32,526 bases of DNA from a virus. This document shows positions 7,707 through 20,100 of this stretch, in pieces. The DNA is taken from positions 1 through 32,526 of IMG/VR virus record IMGVR_UViG_3300043568_000458; one strand, given 5' to 3'. Under the pieces are notes generated by a model. It was not told where the DNA came from. It saw nothing but the letters and a program-made list of their open reading frames with translations, and ran no database searches. Position 1 is the first letter of the stretch, and every line of letters starts with the position of its first letter. A program made the translations under genes and the position numbers.

Positions 7707-10700
7707 ATGACAACTACGTCTAGACAGAACAATTTAATTTTAAACCAGGACTGGAAAAGAATTTATCAGACCTTTAAAAATGCTGACTTTAAAAGCTATG
7801 ATTTTGAAAATCTGCGTAGGGTTATTATCACCTATCTTCGTGAAAATTATCCAGAAGATTTTAACGATTATATTGAAAGTTCAGAATATCTAGCACTGAT
7901 AGATGCAGTTGCGTTTCTAGGACAGAGTCTAGCTTTCCGTACTGACCTAGCCAGTAGAGAGAATTTTTTAGAACTAGCAGAAACCAAAGAGTCTGTACTT
8001 CGATTAGCCCGATTGATTTCCTACAACAGCAGAAGAAATATTCCTGCACAAGGCTTAATTAAATTTGACACAGTGTCTACCACAGAAGGGGTACTAGACA
8101 GCAACAACAAGAATCTTGCCAGCCAAACAATTATTTGGAATGATCCTACCAATTCAAATTGGTTAGAGCAATTTATTTTAGTTATAAATTCTGCAATGGC
8201 AGACAACACTGAATTTGGCCGCAGTCAGGGGACTGACACAATTCAAGGCATTGATTCACAACAGTATAGATTTAGATCTAATTTTACAGATGTACCAATT
8301 TTCAACTTTGAAAAAATAGTGGCCAGTAGAAAGATGCCGTTTGAATTGGTAAGTACCAGTTTTATCGGCGCAGAAGATTACTATGAAGAACCGCCTATTC
8401 CCGGCAGTCAATTAGGATTTATTTATAGACAAGACGGCAAAGGCAGTGCCAGTGCTAACACTGGTTTCTTTATGCTGTTGAAACAAGGCAGTCTAGAATT
8501 AACTGATTTTAGTGTTGATGTTCCTACCACAAACGAAGTTATTTCTGTTGATGTTACCGGAATCAATGATTCAGATGTTTGGTTGTTTGCCACAAATTCA
8601 GATGGCACACAAGGATCTGCGTGGACCAAGGTTAGCAGTATCACAGGCAGCAATATTGCCTACAACAGTATCAATTCAAATATAAGAAATATCTATAGTG
8701 TGATTACCAAAGAAGATGATAAAATTGATTTGGTATTTGCAGACGGCACTTATGGCAACTTGCCCCAAGGAGCTTTCAAAGCATACTATAGAGTCAGTAA
8801 CGGTCTCAGCTACACAGTTAGTCCTGCTGAAATGCGAGCAATCAATATTTCTGTGCCTTATATAAACAAAGCAGGTGTAAGACACGACTTATTGATCAGT
8901 TGTAGTTTGAAATATACCATTAGCACTGCAACAGCCTCTGAAGACATTGACAGTATCAAAGCCCGTGCTCCTGCAATTTATTACACACAAAATCGCATGA
9001 TCACTGGGGAAGATTATAATCTAGCCCCATTGTCCAGCAGTCAAGATATTTTAAAAGTCAAAGCTATCAATCGAACCAGCAGCGGCATCAGTAGAAATTT
9101 TGACGTAATTGATGCCAGCGGAAAATACTCAAGTGTAAATGTTTTTGCAGACGATGGAGTGATATACAAAGAACAAACAGAAAGAACAGAGTCTTTCAAG
9201 TATACCAACAGAATTGATATTATAAATTACATCAGAAACAACATAGAACCCCTGTTGACCAACACAGATGTGTATAATTTTTATCTAACAAATTTTACAA
9301 AAATACAATTCACAGATTCAAACACACTTTGGACGCAAACTACCAACGATGTAAATTCATCCACGGGCTATTTTATCAACAACATAGATCAGTCATTATT
9401 CAAAGTTGGAACATATACCACTAACTCTTTGAAATATGTGTTTGCAGGAGCACTGATTAAATTTCAACCTCCTGCCGGTAAGGCCTTTAAAAAGGGTGCG
9501 ATCGTCAACGTCAGTGCCGCAGATGTAGAACAGACAGATAGAATTTGGGTTAAAGTTGTTAAAATTACAGGAGACGGAACTAACGCTGGCCGCGGAGCAT
9601 TGGCCAACGGACTTGGTCCTATTGTGTTCAATGATGTTGTACCTACAGGAGCAATTGCGACACGGATAGTTCCTAGATTCGTCAACAACTTGCCAACTGC
9701 TCTAGAAAATGAAATGACCAATCTCATTAGCTTGAATGTGAATTTTGGTCTAAGATATGAGTCTATAGAAAGTTCTTGGAAAATTATTACCTCTGCAAAT
9801 ATTGATCTATTAAATGATTTTAGTCTAGGTCGTGCCGGAGATACTACTAACAGTAATCTAGACACGTCTTGGATAGTAGCGTTTGTAAGACAGCCAGACA
9901 GTTATAATGTGAGAATCAGAGGACTAGATTATATTTTTAGAAGTCTAGAACAGAACAGATTTTATTTTGATGTAAATCAAAAAACTTTTGATAGAACAAC
10001 TGGAAAAACAGTCAAAGACAAAGTTAATATTCTTGGAATAAATTCCGATAACGGCTTGATAAATGCTTTGAAAAATGACAAAACATTTGAAGTCAGTGAT
10101 GTAATCAAATTTGAAGATGGTTATCAAAGTGCCAATGAAATAAAACTATCATTTGCCGACAGCGACGACGATGGTGTTATTGACAACCCTGATTCGTTTG
10201 AACAGATAGTTGGTCAAGATCTAGATCTAAAATACTTGTTTTTTTATAAAACAACAGATGCTTCCGGATACACAACGTATTCTTATGTTGATAACATCAA
10301 CGATACTATTCTAATTAGACAAACTGAAAGCAATATTATTATTTCTGATTATGTCAACGGACAATTAATTTATTTTTATGCCAGTAATGAAAATAGAATA
10401 AAGCGTGTTGACCTAGGCACTAATACCTTGATAATCGAATCTGATTACAAAGCAGTGATAGGTCGAGCCGATCTCAAATTTCAATATATTCATAATGCCA
10501 ACATTGATCGAAGAATAGATCCTAGTGTAAGTAATATAATGGATATTTTTCTTTTAACAAGAACCTACGATACTGAATTTAGAAAGTATATAGCAGGAGC
10601 CATAAGCCAACCTGAAGTTCCAACTAGTGACGCATTGAGAATAGCATTCGGAACGCAGTTGAATTTAATTAAATCTATCAGTGATGAATTAATCTATCAT

Positions 10701-11108
10701 CCTGTAAATTACAAAATTCTATTTGGTAGTACAGCCGATCCTAAACTACAGGCACAATTTAAAGTGGTCAAAAATCCCTACAAAACAATCAATGATAATG
10801 ATCTAAAGGTAAGAATAGTTTCGGCAATCAACAGTTTCTTTGATATTAACAATTGGGATTTCGGAGACAGATTTTACCTAGGAGAATTAATTACATACAT
10901 TACCAACGAAGTTGCACCGGATGTTAGTAATCTTGTGATCGTACCTAGACAACCAGACCAAACATTCGGTAGTCTATTTGAAATACAAAGTCAACCAGAA
11001 GAAATTTTTATCAGCGGCGCAACAGTAGATGATATCGTAATTGTTACAGCAATTACTGCGGTTGAAATACGTGCAGATGTGGCATCTATAGTAAACTCAA
11101 CACAATAA
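7707..11108 (+). CDS. 6: gp6-like baseplate wedge subunit (enlarged, 1133 aa)
   Basis: The N-terminus has the gp6 signature: W11-K-R-I-Y-Q-T-F-K-N-A-D-F-K-S-Y-D-F, R33-V-I-I-T-Y-L-R-E-N-Y-P-E-D-F-N-D-Y-I-E-S-S and the following L-A-F-R-T-D-L-A-S-R-E-N-F-L. T4 gp6 is 660 aa and forms the dimeric inner ring that holds wedges together and drives the sheath-contraction switch. Here the protein is about 470 residues longer; extra beta-rich sequence seems to fill the middle and later parts. At 818-829 an Asp-rich loop (D-S-D-D-D-G-V-I-D-N-P-D) resembles thrombospondin type-3 or dockerin-like calcium loops. The last 150 residues (H-P-V-N-Y-K-I-L-F-G ... D-V-S-N-L-V-I-V-P) resemble the baseplate-J C-terminus. 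The start has AGGGA seven bases upstream. The next gene begins four bases after the stop. Confidence 0.9.
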   Translation: MTTTSRQNNLILNQDWKRIYQTFKNADFKSYDFENLRRVIITYLRENYPEDFNDYIESSEYLALIDAVAFLGQSLAFRTDLASRENFLELAETKESVLRLARLISYNSRRNIPAQGLIKFDTVSTTEGVLDSNNKNLASQTIIWNDPTNSNWLEQFILVINSAMADNTEFGRSQGTDTIQGIDSQQYRFRSNFTDVPIFNFEKIVASRKMPFELVSTSFIGAEDYYEEPPIPGSQLGFIYRQDGKGSASANTGFFMLLKQGSLELTDFSVDVPTTNEVISVDVTGINDSDVWLFATNSDGTQGSAWTKVSSITGSNIAYNSINSNIRNIYSVITKEDDKIDLVFADGTYGNLPQGAFKAYYRVSNGLSYTVSPAEMRAINISVPYINKAGVRHDLLISCSLKYTISTATASEDIDSIKARAPAIYYTQNRMITGEDYNLAPLSSSQDILKVKAINRTSSGISRNFDVIDASGKYSSVNVFADDGVIYKEQTERTESFKYTNRIDIINYIRNNIEPLLTNTDVYNFYLTNFTKIQFTDSNTLWTQTTNDVNSSTGYFINNIDQSLFKVGTYTTNSLKYVFAGALIKFQPPAGKAFKKGAIVNVSAADVEQTDRIWVKVVKITGDGTNAGRGALANGLGPIVFNDVVPTGAIATRIVPRFVNNLPTALENEMTNLISLNVNFGLRYESIESSWKIITSANIDLLNDFSLGRAGDTTNSNLDTSWIVAFVRQPDSYNVRIRGLDYIFRSLEQNRFYFDVNQKTFDRTTGKTVKDKVNILGINSDNGLINALKNDKTFEVSDVIKFEDGYQSANEIKLSFADSDDDGVIDNPDSFEQIVGQDLDLKYLFFYKTTDASGYTTYSYVDNINDTILIRQTESNIIISDYVNGQLIYFYASNENRIKRVDLGTNTLIIESDYKAVIGRADLKFQYIHNANIDRRIDPSVSNIMDIFLLTRTYDTEFRKYIAGAISQPEVPTSDALRIAFGTQLNLIKSISDELIYHPVNYKILFGSTADPKLQAQFKVVKNPYKTINDNDLKVRIVSAINSFFDINNWDFGDRFYLGELITYITNEVAPDVSNLVIVPRQPDQTFGSLFEIQSQPEEIFISGATVDDIVIVTAITAVEIRADVASIVNSTQ
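10158..10193 (+). other. Asp-rich calcium-loop-like motif inside gp6
   Basis: Codons 818-829 of gp6 read D-S-D-D-D-G-V-I-D-N-P-D, spacing Asp residues as in DxDxDGxxD calcium loops of thrombospondin type-3 and dockerin-like repeats. Only one copy is seen. Calcium binding is inferred from spacing alone. Confidence 0.45.
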
Positions 11109-11112
11109 AATT

Positions 11113-14100
11113 ATGGCAAAAGATATTTTCCCTCAAAGTCAGTTACCAATTCGCAGAACTGTAGAACTTCTACCAGAAGTCTTTCAAACTGAAACTAATG
11201 CAAAATTTATGTCTGCAGTTGTTGATCCCTTGGTTCAACCTGGTACGTTATCTAAAACAGTTGGTTATGTAGGCCGTAGATACGGTAAAACTTATAATGG
11301 TTCGGACGTATACTTAGACACAGATGCAACTCTTAGAAGTAGATATCAATTAGAACCTGGTGTTACAATCAAAGAAAAAGACAAAGTAGAAAATTTTTAT
11401 GATTATATAGATTTTAAAAATCAATTGAAATTTTTTGGCAACAATCTAGAAAGAGATGATTTAATCACAGATCAAGATCACTATTCTTGGAATCCTCCGA
11501 TCGATTGGGACAAGTTTGTAAATTTTCGTGAATACTATTGGGTGCCGGATGGTCCTCCACCTATCACAGTATTTGGTCAACGACAGTCTATAACCAGCAC
11601 ATATAGAGTAAGATTAGGAGTAGGATCATCTTGGGTATTTTTCCCAGACGGTCTGTCGTTAAATCCCTCTCTCACACTCTATAGAGGACAAACCTACAAA
11701 TTTCAGGTCAATGCACCGGGCGAAGGGTTTGTTATTAAAACTGCCTATGATACTGGATCATTAATTTACAAACCTTATCTACCATATCAGCAAGGTCAAT
11801 TTGCAGTATTCAATAACAAGTTATGGAAAGCTAAAACTTTTATTCCTGTAACTGATGGAAGTACCATAGACGAAGATAGTCAAGATTGGGAATATATCGA
11901 AGCAGCTAGTCAAGCTACTGCATTAGACTATAATACAGGAATTACCGGGCAAGGAGCAACTAATGGTACTTTGACTTTTACTGTACCGTTAGATGCACCC
12001 GATGTATTATTTTATCAAAGCGCCACAGATATTAATAGATTTGGTAGATTCCTTGTTGCTGATATTGAATCAAATACCAAAATTGATATCACTAACGAAG
12101 TTATTGGTAAAACCACATATGTCAGCAGTAATGGTATTACATTTACCAACGGTATGAAAGTTAGATTTTCTGGTCTAGTAACACCTACAAAATATTCCGC
12201 AGACACTTGGGTAATAGAAGGTGTTGGAGAATCTATTAGATTAATTAGATTTCAAGATTTATCTCCCCCGACCCTTAGCACAACAAGTCTAGAAGTGTTG
12301 TTTGACGATGGCGGATTTGACACAGAGCCCTTTGATGATGCGGCCACATATCCAGAATTCAAAGACTATATTACAATTAATAGAGCCAGCCAAGATTCAA
12401 ATCCTTGGAGTAGATACAACAGATGGTTTCACCGATCGGTTCTAGAACAGGCACACAGTTTTAACGATAGCGAGTTTGATTCGATTGAAACAGCGAGAGC
12501 CAAAAGACCTATTATTGAATTTTCTTCAAATCTGCAGTTATTCAATCACGGTAGCCTAGCAAAAACGCCAGTTGATTTTATTGATACTTTTACCACCGAC
12601 GTATTTTCAACCATAGAAGGCAGTATTGGATACAATGTCGACGGTGAAGAATTATTTAATGGTGCTAGATTATTGGTCACAGCAGATACCGACACATTAG
12701 CCAATAATAGAATTTACACAGTGAACTTTATAATTCACAATAACCGTAGACAAATCAATTTAGTAGAAACTACCGACGCAACTTCTACCATCGGTGACGG
12801 AGTGTTTGTTAGACGCGGCCTATTAAACAAAGGAATAATGTATCACTTTAACGGTACATCTTGGGTAGCCAGTCAAAAGAAAACCGCAGTAAATCAAAGT
12901 CCGTTATTTGATGTATTTGACGATAATGGTGTCAGTTACGGAGACATGGACACATATCCTGTTAGCAGTTTCTTAGGAACTAAACTAGTAAGCTATAAAG
13001 TTGGAAACAGTATTGTTGATACCGAATTAGGATTTAGCTTAAGTTATCTAAATATCAACAATGTAGGAGATATTGAATTTAATTTTGACTGGGATGTAGA
13101 TACATTTAATTATAATTTTGACAAAAAAGTATTCAACAAGACAATTAGACAAGGTTATTACAAATTTACACATACTGGAAGTTATGCCAACGGATGGCTT
13201 AAATCTGATCGAACATACTTACAACCGGTAATTTACAGTACCACAGTTACTGAAGTTTCAACACAAATTGTTAGCAATGGTATCAAATGGACAGACGTTC
13301 AAGACGATGAGATTTCTAAAATTTTAATCTACGTTAACGGAATAAAATATTCTGGAAGCTACACTAGAAATCAGAATATTTTTACGTTTCCTACCAGTTT
13401 TAAAATAAATGACATTGTTACAATTAAAGTTTTTGCAGATGCAGATCCTCACTTGGGATATTATGAGATTCCAGTAGGACTTGAAAAAAATCCTCTGAAC
13501 AGCGAAGTAAAAACATTTACTCTAGGACAGGCAGTCGATCATGTTTCAACGGCGCTAGACTTATTTGATCAATTTAACGGATCATATCCAGGCTCGAGTA
13601 ATCTAAGAGATCTTACCGGATATCAAAATCTTTCAAGAAGATTTCTAAAACATTCAGGAATTACTCCTACAGCAATAATGTTACTGTGCGACAAACACGT
13701 AAACGTTATTAAATCTATTCAGTACGCAAAAAAATCTTATACAGAATTTAAAAATAACTTTATTAAATTTGCTGAAACCGCCATATATAATCTAGATCCT
13801 GTTGGATTTGTTGATGAAATATTGGCCACTATGTCTAAAGTTAAAACGCAAAAAGATGCATTTGCAGATTCTGATATGGTGGGCAGCGGCGCCTACAATC
13901 TCAAAGAATACGTTGTAGAAGACACAGAAATTATAACTTTTGCATTAAACGCAAAATTTAACTTAACCCAACTTAGCAGAACAGCAGTATATATCTATAT
14001 TAACAATGTGCAGTTGATTCATGGTATCGATTATACATTTAATGATACGTTTGGATTTGTTAGTATTTCCAAAGCACTAACACAAGGAGATATTATTCAA

Positions 14101-17100
14101 ATAAAAGAATATGTTTCTTCAAGTTTCTGTTTTATTCCGCCAACTCCTTCAAAATTAGGTTTATATAAAACCTATATTCCGTCTTTGTTTTTAGATGATA
14201 CCTACGTAACTCCTATCAATGTTATTCGAGGTCACGATGGCAGTATCACAGTAGCCTACGGTGATTTCCGAGATGATGTATTATTAGAATTAGAAAAACG
14301 AATCTACAATAACATTAAACAAGAATATACAGAAGATTTGTTTAGTCAAGATAATATTCTTGGAGGATACTACGGATCATCTACATACACTAAACAAGAT
14401 TTAGACAGCGTAATCAGTTCTGAATTTCTAAGATGGTTTAGTGAAACAAATGTAGACTATCTAACTAACACATTTTTTGATAGTGAAGATTCTTTTACCT
14501 ACACCTATTCAAATATGGGGGATCCTACCGGGCAGTTAAATTTACCTGGATGGTGGAGAGGAGTGTATACTTGGTTGTATGATACTGATAGACCACATCG
14601 TTGTCCCTGGGAAATGTTGGGATTTAGTCAACAACCTAGCTGGTGGGAAGACCAATACGGTTCAGCACCATATACAAAAAATAATTTACTACTGTGGGAA
14701 GATCTAGCTGCTGGTATAATCCGCCAAGGATCTCGAGCAGGAATTTATGATAGATACAAAAGAGCTACACTGCTAAATCATATTCCTGTAGACGGAGACG
14801 GTAACCTATTAAGCCCATTTGAATCGGGAGCAGCTACTAATTTTGTTTTATACAACAATAAAGGCACATTTAAATTTGGTGACATAGCCCCAGTGGAATA
14901 CGCCTGGCGTAGTAGCAGTGATTATCCATTTGTTATTATGCTGGCACTATGTCTAATGAGACCTTACGAATTTATCATTGAAACTCTTGATAAATCTAGA
15001 ATCAAAGTTAACAAAATTGGTCAAACAGTTAATAAAAATACAAATTTATTCTTTAAGAATTCGGATATTATTGTTCCAACATCTGGAGGCAATCAAACTT
15101 CTGGCCTTGTAAATTATGTTGTAGATTATTTAAGATCGAGGGGACTGACTGAATCAGTGCTGCAAAAGAAAATAGATAATTTAGATGTTAATTTGTCTAC
15201 TAGATTAAGTGGATTTGTAGATCAAAGTCAACAAAAATATATTTTAGATAGTAAAAATCCCAGCGCCAGCACTAGCAATATTTTTCTTCCTCAAGAAAAT
15301 TATGATATTAATTTTAACATTAGCGCACCAATTTCTAGTCCAAGTTATAGTGCAGTAGTGATTGAAAAACTGGCTGGTGGTTTTAAACTTTTTGGTTATG
15401 ACATCAGTGAACCTTACTTTAAATATTTTGAAGCTGTTAAAAGCACCAATGATCCTTTGCTATCAGTAGGTGGTGTCAGTGAAAATTTCATCGACTGGGA
15501 ATCTAACAAGATTTTTGGCAATGGAACAATAATTAGAGTAGCCGATATTTTTTACAGATGTATTAAATCTCACACCAGTGGCATAGATTTTGATGTACAA
15601 TTTTGGCAAAGAATAGCAAAATTGCCGTTGGTAGGTGCAGTAGAAGTTTTTAGAAGAAGAACTGTAAATACAGCCACGGTACAAGAAATACCCTACGGAA
15701 CAATATTTTCAACTCTACAAGAAATCGCAGATTTTATCATAGGTTATGATGCATATCTACAATCACAGGGATTTGAATTTACCGGTTATGATGGCAATCT
15801 AGAATCAGCCAAAGATTGGATTACTTCAATAAAAGAATTATTGTTTTGGTCAAAACACCAATGGGCTGACAGCTCATTAATCACGTTGAGTCCTGCTGCT
15901 GCAAAAATAGAATTAAACATTGACATCGGAGTTGCTGACAATCTGCTCGATAGCTTTTATGATTATAATATTTTAAAAGTTGATGGGACCATTCTGCCTG
16001 TGGAATTTATAAATGTCAACAGAGAGTTTAAAAAATTAACGGTGGATGTTGTCAACGACTCGGACGGCATATACTTTTTTAGATGTTATTTTGTTTTGAA
16101 AGAACACGTAACAATTTTTGATGATCGTACAGTGTTTAATGATGTGTTATATGATAAGCCAACGGGCTATCGTCAAGAACGTATCAAGAGTCGTGGATTC
16201 CGCACAGTTGACTGGGACGGCGATTATACAAGTCCGGGATTCTTATTTGACAATGTTAATATACAGATCTGGCAACCCTTTACTGATTATAAACTAGGCG
16301 ACATCGTCAATTACAAATCTTACAATTGGACCAGTCTAGTAAATCAACAGGGATCTATTCAATTTAATGACAGTAATTGGACCAAATTAGATACAACCCC
16401 TGCCAAAGGACTGATCAGCAATTTTGATGTTAGAGTTAGTCAATTTGAAGATTATTATAACGTAGACGCTGACGGAGCCGGCGCCAGTCAGCGAGAGCTA
16501 GCAAGACATCTAATAGGATATCAAACTAGAGAATACCTACAGAATCTTGCAGAAGATAATGTCACTCAATTTAAATTGTATCAAGGCTTTATCAGAGAAA
16601 AAGGCACAGCTAACGCTGTGGTCAAAGTTTTTGACAAGCTCAGTAGAATCACTGCCGATAGTATTGTACTAGATGAAGAATGGGCTTTTAATGTTGGTAG
16701 ACTAGGGGGCCTAGACCAACTCAATGAAATAGAATTTGAAATTGTCAAAGATAATCTGTTGGTAAATCCACAGGCCATAGTTATTACTAACGGCCCAATT
16801 TCTAAAAATTTATCGGACAAATATCTAAGAGTAAATCAAACTAATTTTACTAGGTCCTTGATTCCTTACAGTGTTGACATTAATCCGTTGACCAACTATC
16901 AAGGAATTACTAGAAATGCCGGATATGTTAAAACAGATCAAATAGAGTTATTTGTTAGATCAAGAGACGACATATTATCACTGGATATTTCATCCTTGGT
17001 TGAAAATTCTCACATATGGGTTACTTTTGATAATGCATCTTGGACAGTGTTGAGATTAAATCTCTCTACTGCTCTAACAATTGAAGACATTGTCAAAGAT

Positions 17101-20100
17101 TCTGCCACGAACGTAGTTACTGTAACCGTGAACCAAAAACACGGATTAGTCTTGGATGAAATTGTAGGCATAAAAGACATTGAAAATTTTACTGGATTTT
17201 ACAAAGTTGTAGCGGTGACTGATTATACCTTTGCTGTTCAAGCAGCCGCTGGACCTACGCCAGCCGCCCCAGACATCAGCTCTATACAATACAACATATA
17301 TTTGTTGACGCAATCTAGATTTGATTCTTATCAGGATATTGGAGATCAAACCGCTGCCCTGTTAAAGCAAGGATCAAAATTATGGATCGACAACGCCGAC
17401 GAAACTGTGGGCAATTGGGAAGTTGTTGAAAAACAAAGATTGTACGCTGAAAAAACAATCACCAATTTTGGAGCCACAGATCCTAGAAATACAGGAAGAG
17501 CTGTGGTATATGCTGCCAACCTCAAACAGGTTATCACAGGTATACCATCTGCCAACTCTGTAATGGTGTACTCGGAAACTGCCACAGGATTGTCTGTAAA
17601 AGAAATACTACAACCAGAGACTGAATTTACAAATACAACGGCAAATAGTTTTGGAGACGCCATTGCTATCAGTCCTGATAATGTTTGGTTAGCAGTAGGA
17701 GCTCCTTTGGCTTCTGGAGTACCTAGTAGATTCAAAGGAATTTACGAGGACAGCTATATAGATCCACTTATACCAGCAGCATCTTATCGTGCCGGCGATA
17801 TAGTGTTGCAAAATGGAAAATTATGGGAAGCCACAAACGATCAACAGCCCGGTGATGGCAGCACCAATACTCTGAACACATTGTCTGTGAATTTTAGAAA
17901 TGAAGATTGGAAACTGGTTGATATAGTCTATGCTAATGCATCGGGAGCAGTAGGCCCAATACATCAAGGCATGGTAGTTTTATACAAACGAAAAAATAAT
18001 GCATGGGAATTGCAACATACAATCCTTAGCCCTCGAATTGAGGCAAATGAAAAATTTGGATCAAGTATTTCTATTGGAGTTTCTGGAGCAAATTATTATA
18101 TGTCAGTCTCTGCACCGGGATCTCTCAACGACCTAGGTAGAGTTTATCTTTACAAATACACTGGCACAACAGCAGGATCAACCACACAGATTCTAACGTT
18201 TAATGGAACTAGTGCTGTAAATTATGCAGTGAATACAATTACATTTTCAAGAAATCATAATCTTATAACCGGACAACTGGTAAGATATCTCAACGGCACA
18301 TATGCCGGAGATGATAAATCTCTAGCTACATCTCCTCCTCCACCTGAAGATTACACAATCTTATATGCAATAAGAATTACAGATACTGTTATACAATTAG
18401 CAACTTCAGTGGTAACCGCTACGGCTGGAACAGAAATCGATCTTAAAGATTTTGGTATAGATGATTCAAGTTCGCATACCTTAATTAGCACAGCAACGGT
18501 TGGTTGGAAACAGTTGGGAGATCCTGAGTATCGAGGACTGTATACCAATAGTGCTAGTTCTATTTACAGTCAAGGATCTAAAGTTTGGTATGAAGGAAGA
18601 ATATATCAGGCACTAGAAGACACCTACGGTGACGGAACATCACTTGATTTATCCACTAGTAATTCTTGGCAAGTCTTAGATGAATCAGTAACTGAAGTTT
18701 CACTGCCATCAAACATTGCCTTGATTGACAGTGGAAATATTCTTCCAATTTTACAAGACAGTTCCACAGCTATTCTAGGATCAGTATATCCTTTAGTCAC
18801 AGCTGGAAATTTTATAGTAGGAGAAATTTACACTATTGAAGATTATGGAACTACAAATTTTCAACTTATTGGTAATAATCCTGCATCCGGAGACGGTCTT
18901 ACATTCAAAGCTACTGGAGTTGGATCTGGCACAGGTAAAGCAAGATGGAAATCATACCAGTTTGCAGAATTAATTAAAGCCGGAGATAAGTTTGGCCAAA
19001 GCCAAGCCATGAGTCGAGATGGTGGGATTTTAGTAGTCGGAGCTCCTGAAAGTGACGGAATTTATATTGCCAACTATAAAGGATTATGGGTAAATTATCA
19101 AACCTATTACGAAGATGATGTAGTTAAATATCAAAATGTTTACTACAGATTAACTGACGTAGTTGAAGAAAATACAGCAGATTCTGCCCTGCAAGATAGT
19201 ACTTTAATAGTTTCTAGTAAAGGTCAAAGCCCAGCTACTTACAATCAATCGTTTAACGTTTATCTAACAGATGAACAAAACAATCCATTTAGATTATGGT
19301 TTGAAATTGATACGGTATCCACAGACTCTTCTGGCAAGATCTTTATCTATAAACGAAATTCTAGCGATGTCTATGAACTAGCGCAAACAATTACCGCCGG
19401 GTCATTAACTGAAATTAGTGATGTTTTAAATATTGACAATCTAAATACTGGAGACAAATTTGGAGCAGCAGTAGACATTGACTATAACGGAACTACAATT
19501 ATTGCCAGCAGTCCGTTGGCAGATGTAAAATCTACTGATCAAGGTGCAGTGTTTGTGTTTAAGTCAGATCAATTAGATAGCGTTTCTTATAGATTAAAAC
19601 AAAGATTAATTAGCCACGAAAATTATACCAACGAATATTTTGGTTCTGCTATCAGTATAAGTCCTGCAACGGAAAAAATAGTTGTTGGCGCCACAAATGC
19701 CAGTTTCAACCTGTTTACAATATATGATCAAGGTTCTACTTCCTTTGATAATACAAACACCACATTTAGTTCCGACGAAGGTAATACAGGACAGGTCTAT
19801 GTGTTTGAAAGAAAAGATCAAACATATCACCTAACAGAAAAATTATATGTTACAGACCTGCAAGACTGGGAATCATTTGGTTCTAGTGTAGACTGTGTCG
19901 GATCAGTGATAGCCGTAGGATCTCCAACCTATCGCGACACAGTATATAGAATAGGTGTTGGTTTTTTAACTATTATTCTACCGGGTGCTAGCGGAAACAA
20001 TGCACTTACAGTAGATGTAGTAATACAAGACGGAGTCATTGTATCTGCCATAGCCAAAGATTCTGGAGCTGGATATACGGTCAGCGACTTCAATGATGAT

